Shown: positions 1-11,677 of the stretch, one piece after another | Numbering within the stretch: the stretch's first letter is position 1 | How the letters are laid out: each line of letters starts with the position of its first letter | Assembly: GCA_015698045.1 (NCBI GenBank) | Contig: BLAL01000012.1 | Coordinates: forward strand, 1,674,001-1,738,000 | Reading direction: 5' to 3' | Source of the DNA: Rhizophagus clarus | Taxonomy: Eukaryota > Glomeromycota > Glomeromycetes > Glomerales > Glomeraceae | DNA length: 64,000 nucleotides | The notes under the pieces: model-generated | The model's database searches: none | What the model was told of the DNA's origin: nothing | What the model saw: the letters and a program-made list of their open reading frames with translations, nothing else | Translations under genes and position numbers: made by a program

Positions 1-729
1 AATTGCATGCTTAATCAATGAATCTTCAAGAATTTTACAAAATGGTCCACTGTCATATATATAACGAACTAAATCAACATTAGATAATTTTCTTTGAGCT
101 TCAATTAATTTAATAATTCTATAATTATTATTATTTTCCAACTCAATAAAAAGCTTCAATTCTTTAATTGATTCACATGATTCTATTAATTTAGTTAAAA
201 TAATGTTATCTATACAAGTACTGCAACTGAGGAATTCAATTTCAGAAAAGCAGCGTTCGGCCCCATGAATAAGATGAAATCTATGTTTGAAATTTCTACG
301 CATATAAAGATGGGTAAATTTCATATTCTTATTTAGAAAGAGGTTTAATACTTCGGTTTGAACATTCAATATAATAGTTTTCTCATTGATAATATTTTCA
401 CTAACTATTCTTAGGATTTCATCTAAATTTAAATGTTTACAATAACTAATATAATTAAATGAAGGATTTCGATGAAAATTGGACAATAAATTAAATATAT
501 GTGCCTCTATTTTTTTTCTTGAATCGCATGATAAATGTGTAATGATTACTTTTAATAATATTATTTCATGTTCCCTTTTTAAACTTTCCCAAGGATTTTT
601 CCATAAAATTGGAACAATCATTTTACACCAAGTTTTATTGACCAAAAGGCACGAACAAAGTGTCTTTTTATCATCTTGCAGTTGTTGTTTGAATATCAAA
701 TAAAGAATATCCCTATTTAAGTTGGACAT
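1..729 (-). CDS. F-box/LRR-like protein, C-terminus cut by window edge
   Basis: The frame is open from an ATG at 727-729 to the left edge of the window (243 codons, no stop). The first ~47 residues form an F-box-like segment starting MSNLN, with the family signature 'LVNKTWC' and 'ILWKNPW'. The rest matches the LRR-like body of the copies at 1737-3122 and 7758-9158 ('SFNYISYC', 'FTHLYMR', 'RCFSEIEFLSC', 'SIKELKLFIEL'). F-box proteins usually act as substrate adaptors in SCF ubiquitin ligases; that role is inferred from the family. It is the most upstream member of a head-to-tail minus-strand tandem group. The family is about 460 aa, so roughly half the protein is missing here. Confidence 0.85.
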   Translation of the reverse strand, partial: MSNLNRDILYLIFKQQLQDDKKTLCSCLLVNKTWCKMIVPILWKNPWESLKREHEIILLKVIITHLSCDSRKKIEAHIFNLLSNFHRNPSFNYISYCKHLNLDEILRIVSENIINEKTIILNVQTEVLNLFLNKNMKFTHLYMRRNFKHRFHLIHGAERCFSEIEFLSCSTCIDNIILTKLIESCESIKELKLFIELENNNNYRIIKLIEAQRKLSNVDLVRYIYDSGPFCKILEDSLIKHAI

Positions 730-1736
730 TTTTTCAAAAAAGAATCTTTTTTTTTTTCGCCAAGACAAACTAAATAATTGCCTTGTTTACGTTGCACAAT
801 TAAATATCTATGCACAATTACATAGTGATGATATCATAATGTAACGCAGGTTTCAAAAATGTAGATCAATGAATCGGTCCGAAAGATTTTTAATGTTTTC
901 AATCTCCTATATTAAAATCTTTTAACTCGATTCTTGATTTAACCGAATAATAATTGCGTCAATGCTATTTAAAAAAGAAAACGAAAATAATCTGTCAGAC
1001 TACTCAGTTATAAAGTTTATTATTAAATATATGAAAATAGTTTAAAATTTGTATCATAAAATAATAGAAACTGAGCACATATAAACTGTTTGTATATGGG
1101 GAATTATATTATGTACTGTATATACATAACCAAATGTTTAATTTTATAGTTTCTAATTAAATTAAGAGATAACAGAACAAACTATTGCAAAATCTATTTT
1201 ATTCATGAACCTTAAAAAGTTAAATATTGGTTGAAACTGTGGCATTGCATTACCGTCCAGCACTGCTTATAGCATCCCAACTCAATATATCGAATATGTA
1301 ATATGTATATTTGTTCAATACTTAAAAATCAGCATATTTTGTAGTTATTATAAATCACATTTTAAGTCTTGTGTATTAATGATTAATCCTTCTAGTACTA
1401 TTAGGATGGAAATTGTACCCTGGGTACTATTCAATTTTTAGACTGGGTAAATTGTAAAAGACCCGGGGTATTTTAGGCAGTGCTAGACGGTATATGCCAT
1501 GCCATATGATAGATTATAGATTACATACACGAATCACAATAATTTGGATCTTAAAATCATGTAAACAGTAAAAATTTCTCATAATGAAAAATAAGATTTC
1601 ATAATATAAAAATATAAAACTTATATTTACTTTAATTATTAAAAAAATTAAATTTTTATATTTTGTAATAACAAAAATTATATAATAAACATGATTAAAT
1701 GTATAAAAAATAGTATAAACTTATTAGATTATTCTG
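730..1736. other. Intergenic spacer between F-box copies
   Basis: Apart from the upstream box at 791-837 I see no gene. The stretch is AT-rich. Around 1390-1490 there is a more GC-rich patch containing two versions of a 'CTGGGTA' motif, which may be an old small transposon remnant. Confidence 0.5.
791..837 (-). promoter_or_regulatory. Conserved upstream box of F-box gene copy 1
   Basis: About 60-110 bp upstream of the start codon lie a TTGCACAATTA box (repeated as TGCACAATTACAT) and the perfect 10-bp palindrome ATGATATCAT (828-837). The same pair, in the same order, precedes the F-box copies at 9158 and 51271. Only the GCACAATTACA part remains before the copy at 3122. This may be a shared promoter element or simply sequence that was duplicated with the gene. 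Confidence 0.45.
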
Positions 1737-3122
1737 TCATTCAAAATCCTCAGTTCTTTGGAAGTAGTTAAATTCTTTAACAATTATTCCTTCTAATCTA
1801 TATCTTTCTATTAATTTAGAATCCGTAATATTGTCATAAATATTTCGTGAAAACATAGGCGGTCCTCCTTTCCAATTATCAAAAAATAACTTAAAAGTTT
1901 CAAATGCAGGTAGCTCATTAGAATGAAATTTAATTTTAAACAAACTAGTTGATGATGATTTAGTTAATATTTCAAATAATTTATCCCAATCAAACAAACG
2001 ATCTTGATTATTATTAATAAGAATATACAATCCATTTAAATGTTGACAACTAATAAACAATTTTTCCAATTCTAACATGTTACAATTTCTAATTAATAGT
2101 GTGAGATACTTAATATTTGGACATTTTTGATAAATAGCTTGAATAAGTTTTTTGTTACCAATTTCATCATGACCTACATAATCTATTTTAATTTCAATAA
2201 GACTTCCACTTGTATTATTAATTAAACTTGTCAAAAATTCAATTGGAACATTGCTAGATCTTAAAATTTGTAGAAAAGGAAATGATAAACTTTCTAAATT
2301 ATTCCAGGGTTGTATATTATGAAATTGTAAACAATCAAAATCTAATTCTCTTAAATTAGCAAGAGATGAAAGAAAACTTGTTGAGGGTCGTCTATTAATC
2401 CTGTAATATCGTATGGTACTTGCATGTTTCATCAATGAATCTTCAAAAATTTTATAAAACGGTTCATTGTCATATGCATAATGTAAATCAATATTAAATA
2501 ATCTTCTTTGAGCTTCAATCAATTTAATAATTCTATAATTATTATTTTCTAAATCAATAAAAAGTTTCAATTCTTTAATTGAATTACATGATTCTATTAA
2601 TTTAGTTAGAACAATGTTATCTATGTTAGTATTACAACTAAGAAATTCAATTTCAGAAAAGCAGCGCTCAGCTCCATGATGGATTTGATGTTTAAAACTT
2701 TTGCGCATGTGGAGATGGGTAAATTTCGTATTTTCGTTGATAAAAAGGTTTAAGATTTCGTTCCGAACATTTAATATATTAGATTTTTCTTTGATATTTT
2801 CATTAATTATTCTCTGGATTTCATCTAAATTTAAATGTCTGCAATAACTAATATAATTAAATGAAGGCTTTCGATGAAAATTGGAAAACAATTCGCATTC
2901 TCCTATTTTATTTCTTGATACATTAGATAAATGTGAAATGATTACATTTAGTAATGGCCTTTCATTCTTCTTTTTTAAAAATCCCCAAGGATTTCTCCAC
3001 AAAATTGAAACAGTTATTTCACACCAAGTTTTGTTGACTAAAAGGCATGAATAAAGCGTCTTTTTATCATCTTGTAGTTGTTCGAATAATAAATAAAGAA
3101 TATCTCTATTTAAGTTTGACAT
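1737..3122 (-). CDS. F-box/LRR-like protein, intact
   Basis: A single-exon ORF of 461 aa starts at MSNLN. Residues 1-47 resemble an F-box ('LLFEQLQDD', 'SCLLVNKTWC', 'SILWRNPW'). Residues ~140-420 contain leucine-rich, LRR-like segments ('LRELDFDCL', 'LSFPFLQIL', 'IKYLTLLIRNC'). The C-terminal tail ends in RTEDFE, which is shared by the family. The start is chosen because the copies at 729, 9158 and 51271 begin with the same residues. The protein probably recruits substrates to an SCF ubiquitin ligase (family inference). Upstream, at 3191-3203, the TTGCACAATTACA box is present but the ATGATATCAT palindrome is not. The nearest relatives are the adjacent tandem copies. Confidence 0.9.
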   Translation of the reverse strand: MSNLNRDILYLLFEQLQDDKKTLYSCLLVNKTWCEITVSILWRNPWGFLKKKNERPLLNVIISHLSNVSRNKIGECELFSNFHRKPSFNYISYCRHLNLDEIQRIINENIKEKSNILNVRNEILNLFINENTKFTHLHMRKSFKHQIHHGAERCFSEIEFLSCNTNIDNIVLTKLIESCNSIKELKLFIDLENNNYRIIKLIEAQRRLFNIDLHYAYDNEPFYKIFEDSLMKHASTIRYYRINRRPSTSFLSSLANLRELDFDCLQFHNIQPWNNLESLSFPFLQILRSSNVPIEFLTSLINNTSGSLIEIKIDYVGHDEIGNKKLIQAIYQKCPNIKYLTLLIRNCNMLELEKLFISCQHLNGLYILINNNQDRLFDWDKLFEILTKSSSTSLFKIKFHSNELPAFETFKLFFDNWKGGPPMFSRNIYDNITDSKLIERYRLEGIIVKEFNYFQRTEDFE

Positions 3123-4070
3123 TTTTTTCTAAAGAAAGAAAACAAAAATAATAAAATTTTCTGCTAGGACGACATAAATATTTGATTATGTTGCACAATT
3201 ACATATTTGTGCAACACTTAGTCACAATGTACCACAGGATTAGAAGTAGTGCAGAGGAAAAATATAGTCCGAAAAAATTTTTGCTTTTCACCTCTTTTTA
3301 ATTAACGACATTATGTAAAACTCTATGCCAATTCTGGTTTAAACGAATGCTAATTGCGTCAATACTTTTTTTTTTTTAAAAAAAAATTATATTCACTATA
3401 TTACAAATGTTACTATGTAAATCATAACATTGAAAATAACCTTTCAAATCATTAAAAAAAAAAATTGAATTGTGCAACATATCTACGCCTATCTATTATA
3501 AAAGACTGTTCTTAATAATAGGATTGCACGGAGATTTTAATAAATTATTTTGAGGAAATATTTTTTTTAACAATATTATTTATTAATAAAGAATTATTTT
3601 CGATAAATTTATGTATAATTTTTTCGCAAATAACGAAAATTACGTCTTTTCCATATTAACTTTAACTAATCTAAAACGGTTAATTCTTTTTTTTTGCTTA
3701 TTTATGAACATGTGCTATAAACTTGTCTAGAGATAGTACGACAGGAAGATTAGTTTTTTGTTTCAAATATGTTTATAAATACAGTATTTGTTTCTATTTT
3801 TGTAGAATCAACTTGAAGGTTCTCTGAATTTTAATAAGTACAATATTAACGGAAGATTTGCTTTTCCAATTTTCTTTTATATAAATCAGAAATCAGCTTA
3901 TCTTCAAAATTTTTTTTTTTTGTAGGATTAGCATGGAATGTTTTTGTTCGGATTCCATTAGCGAGGTGTATCGTGCTCTTGATTTTTAAGCGATCCTTGG
4001 TGTATCTCTTCTTGATCTTTAGTATGGTATATTCTTTTCTTGATTTTTAAGTGTATCATTTTCGAGTTCA
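3123..4070. other. Intergenic spacer
   Basis: This stretch holds the upstream region of the F-box gene at 3122, including the GCACAATTACA box at 3191-3203, followed by AT-rich sequence. No gene is visible. Near 3930-4060 there is a slightly GC-richer patch with repeated 'TTCTTGAT' phrases. Confidence 0.5.
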
Positions 4071-4524
4071 GTTTATTTCACCGACTATTATTTCACAGAA
4101 AGTCAACTTACCGACAGAGACCAAAAATCATCTCACCGACTTTGATTCTTAAGAGATCGGGTTTCTTATAAAGTGAGATGATAAATTTTCTCTAATAAAG
4201 ATTAATATTCTAAACGTTTTCAAATGAACTCCGCTAAAATCTTTTTCTATTAACTACAATATTTTTAATTTTTTATTTAATTAATTATAAGCAGTATTAT
4301 GGGATTATACGTTAATTATTTGTATTTAATGTTCATTAAATTATGAAATAATACTAAATTAAAAAAAGATATAATAAATCATTTTATTGTAAAATGTTAT
4401 TTATTTAGCATTTTTGTCGTGAAATAATTGTCGGCGAAATGATTGTGTCGGTAAAATGTCCTTTGGTAAAAAGATTGTAGGTCGGTAAAATCACTGTCGG
4501 TGAAATGATTTTTGGTGAAATAAA
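4071..4524. repeat. Foldback MITE-like element with ACCGACA repeats
   Basis: The left end reads TTTATTTCACCGAC and the right end ends in GGTGAAATAAA, so the termini are inverted repeats. Several short copies of TTTCACCGACA (or the complement TGTCGGTGAAA) occur inside both arms (about 4072-4140 and 4415-4524). No coding sequence is present. This is a probable non-autonomous foldback element; I could not define a target-site duplication. Confidence 0.5.
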
Positions 4525-4920
4525 TGCGTCTCATCATTTTCTTGATAATATTTAATTGGCTACAATTTTGTATTTTTTTTTGTTTCTTTTTTATATATAT
4601 TTCTTTTATTATTGTTTTTATCTTAATATGCTGTCACGTTTGAATTATTCAGTTGTATAAAAAAAATCATTTTTACTAAGAATTCTACTCACATTTTTCC
4701 TCTTTTCTCGTTTAGTTAACAATCCCGATGCTAAGCAACGGGTGACTGTTAGTATACTATAAAAAAATTAAGCTATGAAAAAAAAATATTTGTATAAATA
4801 GTTTAAATAACGAGGTTAAAAGTAAATCTAACTAAAGTTAGAGATAAACTATATAATAAAGTTACAATAAAGTTACAATAAAAATTCAACACAAGTTGTT
4901 ATAGAGAAAAAAGTTAAAAA

Positions 4921-5923
4921 CATAGGATGTTTTCCCTTCCAATTATCAAAAATAACTTAAAGGTTTCTAATGAAGGCCGATAACAAGTTATAAATATACT
5001 ATGATCTTGAATACTTCTTATAATGATATACATTATTATTATTTGTCAATTTTATCATGATTCACATAACCTATATTAATTTCAATAATATTTCCACTTG
5101 TATTTTTAATTAAACCTGTAAAAACTTCAATTGAAACATTACTGGATTTTAAAACTTGTATAAAAGGAAATGATAAATTTTCTAAACGATTTTTCAGTCT
5201 TTGTTTATCAACACAAAATCCTGAACCCAGTTCTAAATTCTTTTAAATTGACAAAGATGAAAGAAAATTAGGGCCAATAATATTACGATATTATATGGTA
5301 TTTGCATGTTAATCAACGAAACTTCGAGAATTTTACAAATAATTCATTTTCAATCAATACTTAATATTCAATCAATTTAACAATACTATAAATATTATTT
5401 TGAGTTCAATAAGAAAGTTTCAATTTAATTAAGAATATTGATTGTTAGTTATGTCAGTACTGCAACTATGGAACTTAATTTCAGAAAAACAGCGTACGAC
5501 CCCATGAATAAGATGAATTTGATGTTTAAATTTTTGCACTTATAAAGATGGGTAAATTTTGTATTCTTTATTAATGAAAAGGTTTAATACTTCGTTATGA
5601 ACTTTTATTATAATAGATTTTTCTTTGATATTCTCTTTCTGGATTTCATCTAAATTTAAATGCCTACAATAACTAATATATTTAAATGAAATCTTTTGAT
5701 GAAAGTTGAATAATAATTTATGTTCTCTTTTATTTCTTGATACGTTTGATAAATTGAAATGATTACATTTAATAATAACTTTTTATTCTTGTTTAAGCAT
5801 TTTCAAGGATTTTCCAATTAGAATAGTCATTTCACCAAGTTTTATTAACTAAAAGGTATGAATAAAGTGTCTTTTTATCATCTTGCAATTGTTCAAATAT
5901 TAAATAAAGAATAAATTGGACAT
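4921..5923 (-). pseudogene. Decayed F-box/LRR-like gene
   Basis: The nucleotide sequence aligns along its length to the intact copies. It begins with MSNL at 5923, but a deletion removes the following F-box residues. Many small indels and stops break every frame. Recognisable pieces include the segment complementary to 'NYISYC' near 5660 and the 'SFPFLQ'-type LRR segment near 5160. It lies between the intact copies at 1737 and 7758 in the same orientation, so it is a dead member of the tandem array. Confidence 0.8.
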
Positions 5924-6099
5924 TATTTTTTTATGCACAGAGCTTTTTAACGAAAATGGGTTTCTTTTTTTAATATAATATTATTGACGTTACCTTTTTA
6001 AAAAGAAAGAAAAATTTGATGTGAGAACTCTTTCTGTCAATCTTCTGTCCAAAAATTTTACAGAAGAAAAAAGAGAATAATAACTGAAACTTATTACAA

Positions 6100-6600
6100 A
6101 ATACGTTAAAAGAAAATGGATCGCAAAAAGATAATACAAGTAGAAGGGAAGTCGCTACTCACGTAAAGAATTTTTCAGCGAAATTGACAAAAGTTTGGTC
6201 AAGCAAATAAAAGGGTTACGGAGTATTTTAGCCGTCTTGCCAATATAATAAACTTGGAAGCAGGAACTATAGACCTGGTATAATAAGTAAGTCGCTAAAG
6301 AATATTCAAAGAATATCTCTTCGATAGGACTTCCGCTTCGTGAGACGTATCAAAGAACAAAAAAACATTACGTCAATAGCTATCAAAAAGGTTTATCAGA
6401 AAGAATGATAATATTGCAGAAAAATGAAAAAATCGAAAGATTAAATAAAGAAGTTGGATTAACAAAAAAGATACGAGTTTAGTTAGAATGGAAATATTAA
6501 GATAAAGAAATTGTTTGAAAGATACTGAAAAATATAACGAGGCCGCTGATCAGAAGGCAAATGGGAGAGTCACGTTACAATCTTTTTTAAATAGACGATA
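6100..6600 (+). pseudogene. Relic of ORF1-like retroposon (third copy)
   Basis: Short translated pieces match the retroposon ORFs at 9988-10488 and 36300-36991. Examples are a 'YFSRLANI..LEAGTIDLV' segment near 6215-6280 and an 'ILQKNEKIERL' coiled-coil segment near 6410-6445, in the same order. Frames are broken throughout. I see no poly(A) tail or target-site duplication for this copy, so only the body survives. Confidence 0.5.
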
Positions 6601-7757
6601 CGACATGTATACGCGACTCGCCTTATAAAATATAGCCAATCCGACCAATCAAAATTTATTCTCAATTTCTCAATTGTAACTACAATTAAGGATTAGAATC
6701 GGTTGAAGGTTTACCCGTTATCGTTTAAGCCTGAATAAATGGAAATATAAACAAGCCTAAATCATCTAAATTAACTGTCTTCAGGTCTAAACGTAATCGG
6801 TTTAACATCGGTAGCCGCAACCAGTTTTCACCTCTAACTACAACCTAATTGGTTATACATTTATTCCAGATTTGGCATAATTAATAAATATTGCAACTAC
6901 ATTATATTTTATATGTTAATTATATTATGAATGTTGAAATATGTTTGCTATATGGATTCTTTGCTAGGAAAATGATCTTCTGAGAACTTTTTACCAAAAA
7001 TTAAGATTTTTATAGTTCTTTATTTTTTAAAGCTAATAGATTAAAATGAGCTTAACAATAAAATTTAGTTAAAAAATTTCTCAGAAGGTTATTTTCCTAG
7101 CAAAAAACCCATATATTAAACATATGATTCCCATTTTTCAGTGATAAATTTTTAATATAAAGTACAATTCAATTATTATTTGCCACATGTTAAAAATGTT
7201 TTTCGTCTATAGTAGACTATAAAAATTTCAATTAGTAAGTTATATATAAGGTAGGTAAATCAAATTAATAGAGAATTTAGTTGCATTTTTAAAGAAATAT
7301 CACATATATTATTGTCCGAAGTGTAGCGGAGAACTTTCATGTGCAATCGAGTCCATGCAATGTGAAAATGATGATAATTAAATTGTGTGATTTCAAGATT
7401 CAAAGTGGTAGAATAAAATATGGTTCATTTTAATATACTTTCACAAAGCTCATGACATAAACTATAATTAGTTTAAGAGATCATATTAATGTATGTTAAC
7501 AGCCACTGAAATAAATATACTATCATAGAATTTACATGATGAGAAATTTGCAGAAAAAGATTTTGTTCTTAAAATAAAATAATAAATTTAATATTACCAA
7601 TTAAACATTGAAAAGCTTATAATATAAAATTATAGATTTACTTTTAAAGTACTCAAATTATACCATTTATTATATTATCCTGTAGACTGAATACAAAATA
7701 TCAATAATATTTCAAAGAATTTCTTAAACAATATACAGTATATAAAACAGTATATAC
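6600..7757. other. Spacer carrying part of a duplicated flank
   Basis: No gene is visible. From about 7230 to 7757 the sequence is related to 49310-49886, which is the equivalent 3' flank of the distant F-box pseudogene. The gene and several hundred bases of downstream DNA were therefore copied together. Confidence 0.6.
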
Positions 7758-9158
7758 TTATACAAAATCTTCAGTTCTTTTGCTAGAGATATATTCATTA
7801 ACTACTATTCCTTCTGATTTATATCTTTCTATTAATGTGTTAGTGTTCATACCTTTATCATAAATGATTTTTAAAAACATATTAGGATGTCTTTCCTTCC
7901 AGTTATCAAAGAATAACTTAAAGGTTTCTAAAGCAGGTAGCTCATAGCAATGAAATATAAATTTAAACAGATTAGTTGGTGATGATCTAGTTAACATTTC
8001 GTACAATTTATCCCAATCGAACATAGAATCTTGTAAATCATCAATAAGGAGATATAATCCACTTAATTGCTGACAACTAATTAACAATATTTCTAATTCT
8101 AAAATATTACAATTTCTAATCAATAACGTGAGATATTTAATATTTGGGCATTTTTGATAAATAACTTGGATAAGTTTTTTGTTATCAATTTCATCGTGAC
8201 TTATATAATCTATTTTAATTTCAATAAGATTTCCGCTTGTATTTTTGATTAAATCTGTTAAGATTTTAATTGAAACATTACTAGATTTTAAAATTTGTAG
8301 AAAAGGAAATGATAAATTTTCTAAATAATTCTCTTGTATATTATAACTGAATCCTAAATTATCAAAATCTAATTCTTTCAAATTTACAAAAGATGAAAGA
8401 AAATTTGCTGAGGGCAGTTTATTAACCTTACAATATTGTATGGTACCTGCATGTTTAATCAATGAATCTTCAAGAATTTTATAAAACGGTTCATCGCCAT
8501 ATGCATAATGTAAATCAATATTAAATAATCTTCTTTGAACTTCAATCAATTTAACAATTCTACAATTATTATTTCCTAAATCAATAAAAAGTTTCAATTC
8601 TTTAATTGATTTACATGCTTCTGCTAATTTAGTTAGAATGTTGTTATTTATACTAGTACTACAACTAAGAAATTCAATTTCAGAAAAGCAGCGTTCAACT
8701 CCATAAAAAAGATGAATTTGATGTTCAAAATTTTTGCGCATATAAAGATGAGTAAATTTCATATCCTCATTAATAAAAAGATTTAATATTTCGTCTTGAA
8801 CACTCAACATAATAGATTTTTTGTCGATATTTTCATCAATTATTCTCAGGATTTCATCTAAATCTAAATGTCTACAATAACTAATATAATTAAATGAAAG
8901 CTTTTGATGAAAGTCGGACAATAAATTATGTTCCCTTATTTTATTTCTTGATGCATTTGATAAATGTGAGATAATTATGCCCAATAATAACTTTTCATTC
9001 TCCCTATTTATTAAACATTTCCAAGGATTTTTCCATAAAATTGGAACAGTTGTTTCACACCAAATTTTATTAACTAAAAGGCACGAATAAAGTGCCTTTT
9101 TATCATCTTGGACTTGTTCAAATATTAAATGAAGAACATCACTATTTAAGTTAGACAT
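7758..9158 (-). CDS. F-box/LRR-like protein, intact
   Basis: This single-exon ORF of 466 aa has the same architecture as the 1737-3122 gene. It has an F-box-like N-terminus (MSNLN, 'LIFEQVQDD', 'SCLLVNKIWC', 'ILWKNPW'), an LRR-like body ('LKELDFDNLGF', 'SFPFLQILKSS', 'IKYLTLLIRNC') and a terminal RTEDFV. It is probably an SCF substrate adaptor by family inference. Its closest relative in the window is the broken copy at 49887-51271, which shares coding sequence plus upstream and downstream flanks. The GCACAATTA and ATGATATCAT boxes lie 63-92 bp upstream. Confidence 0.9.
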   Translation of the reverse strand: MSNLNSDVLHLIFEQVQDDKKALYSCLLVNKIWCETTVPILWKNPWKCLINRENEKLLLGIIISHLSNASRNKIREHNLLSDFHQKLSFNYISYCRHLDLDEILRIIDENIDKKSIMLSVQDEILNLFINEDMKFTHLYMRKNFEHQIHLFYGVERCFSEIEFLSCSTSINNNILTKLAEACKSIKELKLFIDLGNNNCRIVKLIEVQRRLFNIDLHYAYGDEPFYKILEDSLIKHAGTIQYCKVNKLPSANFLSSFVNLKELDFDNLGFSYNIQENYLENLSFPFLQILKSSNVSIKILTDLIKNTSGNLIEIKIDYISHDEIDNKKLIQVIYQKCPNIKYLTLLIRNCNILELEILLISCQQLSGLYLLIDDLQDSMFDWDKLYEMLTRSSPTNLFKFIFHCYELPALETFKLFFDNWKERHPNMFLKIIYDKGMNTNTLIERYKSEGIVVNEYISSKRTEDFV

Positions 9159-9220
9159 TGTTTTTTTTTAAAGGAAAAAAATTGTCTCTCCGCCAGAGAG
9201 TAATAAATAATTTGATGATG

Positions 9221-9249
9221 TCGCACAATTACACGGATGATGATATCAT
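9221..9249 (-). promoter_or_regulatory. Conserved upstream box of F-box gene copy 4
   Basis: TCGCACAATTACAC (9221-9234) is followed by the palindrome ATGATATCAT (9240-9249), about 63-92 bp upstream of the ATG. It matches 791-837 and 51328-51357. Confidence 0.45.
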
Positions 9250-9423
9250 AAAGTATCACAGAGTAATTACTAGTACAAATAAATAAATGTAGATCCATGA
9301 ATCAATCGGAAAATATGGTCCGGTTCAACTACCACTTTTAGTTAACACTATAAATATTTCGGTTGATAAAAATTGAACTAATACATTTAAGTAAAAAGTT
9401 CACTTAAAAGGAATCTCGTACTT

Positions 9424-9555
9424 CATTTTATAAGTAGTTCATTTCCTTTTTTCCCAAAAAGAAGATTTCATAGAACCGTTTTTATAAACCATTTTATAAG
9501 TAGTTCATTTCCTTTTTTCCCAAAAAGAAGATTTCATAGAACCGTTTTTATAAAC
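9424..9555. repeat. Two-copy tandem duplication, 66-bp unit
   Basis: A 66-bp unit beginning CATTTTATAAGTAGTTC at 9424 is repeated essentially exactly from 9490. The copies look identical over their length, so the duplication is recent. It lies in the spacer between the F-box gene and the retroposon at 9976. Confidence 0.85.
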
Positions 9556-9987
9556 CAGTTAACAGTATAACTGTAAACAATACCTGTTTAATAGCACAAT
9601 TGATATTAACAATTTAACTGTTTCCTATTGAATATTGATTTTTAGAAACAGTCATATTATAAATAAAGTTTTTCCATTTATGGGTTTGTACAAAAAAAAA
9701 AAAGATTTTTTTAGACGCAAGAATTTTTTCAAAAAAAGAAAAAAATAAAAAATAAATAAATAAAAGATAATGATCAAAATACGCCTAAATTTTTAAAATT
9801 TTTTTTTATTGTACTGTATAACGCAATAACAAATTCTCATTTGTTCTGCATATTTAGTTTAAAATTTAATTTTAATAAAAAATAAAAATAAAAATACAAT
9901 TATTGTTATATAACGTAATAGATTGTTTCATATACTAACTATATTTGTTTAAATCATTAAATTTGTGATAAAAAAAAAAAAAAAAAG

Positions 9988-10488
9988 TTACAGTTAGAAG
10001 TTGAAAGAACTTTTGTCAGAAACTTCAGAAATATAGGAAGTTTATCACAGGAGAGTTTTTTTGATAGAGTCGACAAAAGGTTTGGAAAGCCGAGAAAACA
10101 CTCAGCCAGTTATTTTAGGAAGCTTGGAGACATAGCTGGACTTGATAGTGCGATTATGGAACTTGTTTTTAGGAGTGCCGAAGATGTCGCGATCAGTATA
10201 TATCGTGAGGACATTATTCGTCTTGGGAAAAATACCGAGCAACTTCGCTCATGGTTTCATGAGGCGCAGCGGAAATCACATGATATTACATCACAGCTGA
10301 CGAAAAAAGAAACCGAAGTGAAATGCAAGGAACGAATAATACAGCAGAAGGATGAGAAGATTAGCAGGTTAGGAAAGTTGAACGGAAGGGCAAGAGATTT
10401 ACTTAATCGGGAAAAAGTGCAGAACATCAAGATAAAGAAATCGATCGAAAATGGGATGATCACTGATCCAGTATCCTGTGTACAGTAA
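9988..10488 (+). pseudogene. Coiled-coil ORF1-like protein, 5'-truncated
   Basis: The frame is already open at the 5' junction of the retroposon and runs to TAA at 10486; the first internal Met is at 10156. Segments 'NFRNIG', 'SYFRKLGDI' and 'AIMELVF' match the retroposon copy at 36300 ('NNFRNI', 'NYFDNL', 'DIELLF'). A charged, coiled-coil-like stretch follows ('QRKSHDITSQL', 'IIQQKDEKISRL'), matching 36609-36800. In the same frame, sequence after the stop continues to 'EFTIYDIPK' (about 10570-10595), an RNA-binding-like strand also found at 36930. Function is unknown; an RNA-binding ORF1 role is inferred. Confidence 0.6.
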
Positions 10489-10779
10489 ACGCGTACCACA
10501 AAAGAGATTTTCACGGTACCCGGAGTTCCCTCATCGTCGATCGACTCGACTATTTATGATGATCAGGCACGTGAATTTACGATTTACGACATACCGAAAA
10601 TAAATAAATAAAGTATAAAGAAGTTTATAGGTGAAGTGGGTATTATACACGAATGCAAGGTCAAGAACCAGAGGAAGTATGTGACGGTGAAGGCTAAATT
10701 ATTTCTGAAAAAATCAGAGTTTCTCGAAAATCTATCCAAGAAACGCTAAAATTTTCCAGTCATATTTTATACAGTCACG

Positions 10780-11346
10780 ATGAACGACCCTGCACATAAT
10801 ATTTCGGCAGTCACAAGATGGTTTCCTGGAATTACTCCAGCAGGAGTAATAAAAAAATGTAATGCTTATAAATTGTATAGGAAGCCAGACAAAGAATATT
10901 CGATGACGGAAAAGACGGAGATAGTTGACGCGTTTTATAAAAAATATCAGTGTAGTTCCACAAGGTTTATTCGAATTAAACACCAAAATTACGTTCAGCT
11001 GTGTTTTGGAAGCGTGCACGCAAGAGATTTGATCTTCAATAATGACCCTGGATGGACATATGAAGAAGATATGCCGTTTAATGATAGGTTTACGAAAGTC
11101 TCCAAGGAAAGACAACAATATTACATCCCCTTGAGACGAACCGAGGATATAGAATTATCACAAGCTGAACTGGCCACGTTTGGTCTTACTGAAAAAGAGT
11201 GGAAAGAAATTGTGGATGAAGATAAAGTTACCCAGAAAATTCGTAAAGGATCGGAACTAGAACGGAATAATCACGACGCCCAGTCCCGGAACAAGAAACT
11301 TAAAACGCGAGAAGAAACGAATGGACAAGAAGTAGATGATTTATAG
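10780..11346 (+). CDS. Unknown retroposon protein, C-terminal ORF
   Basis: This open frame of 188 aa begins MNDPAHNISAVTRWF, with basic and acidic segments and a charged, lysine-rich C-terminus. It follows the RNA-binding-like segment of the preceding frame. The motif 'RFIRIKHQNYVQLCF' and the following 'ARDLIFNND' resemble 'YFTRIITIGGKEFLEATC' and 'QERILQND' in the copy at 45604-46011. I recognise no established domain. It is part of the retroposon rather than a host gene. Stops and frame changes upstream suggest it is not expressed as a full protein in this copy. Confidence 0.45.
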   Translation: MNDPAHNISAVTRWFPGITPAGVIKKCNAYKLYRKPDKEYSMTEKTEIVDAFYKKYQCSSTRFIRIKHQNYVQLCFGSVHARDLIFNNDPGWTYEEDMPFNDRFTKVSKERQQYYIPLRRTEDIELSQAELATFGLTEKEWKEIVDEDKVTQKIRKGSELERNNHDAQSRNKKLKTREETNGQEVDDL

Positions 11347-11677
11347 GGGCGATTATTTCAATTTATTTTATAGAAAGTATCATAGGTAGGACGTTATAAA
11401 AACAATAAAATACAAAAAGATTTGAAAATTATAAAAGCGGTAACACATATGCATAACTAGAATAATGGGTGGGCGTTAACATGTAGTTAGTAATGTACAC
11501 AAAAGCCATAGTTTAGTTTTACCCGAAATACTATTTGTATCAATTAACTATAGTTAACCCCACATATTAGATCATACAGGATACATTAGATTAATAGTTT
11601 TATAGGTTAAGTATAGATAGTTTGACGTTAGTCTTTCTATCGATATGGTATATAGTGAATTTATTTACTAATGTATA

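Noticed and set aside
4921-5923. Multi-exon reading of the third F-box copy
   Set aside because: The breaks are small indels without splice signals; the relatives are single-exon.
10732-11118. 128-codon frame on the minus strand
   Set aside because: It is antisense to the retroposon ORF at 10780-11346 and shows no domain.
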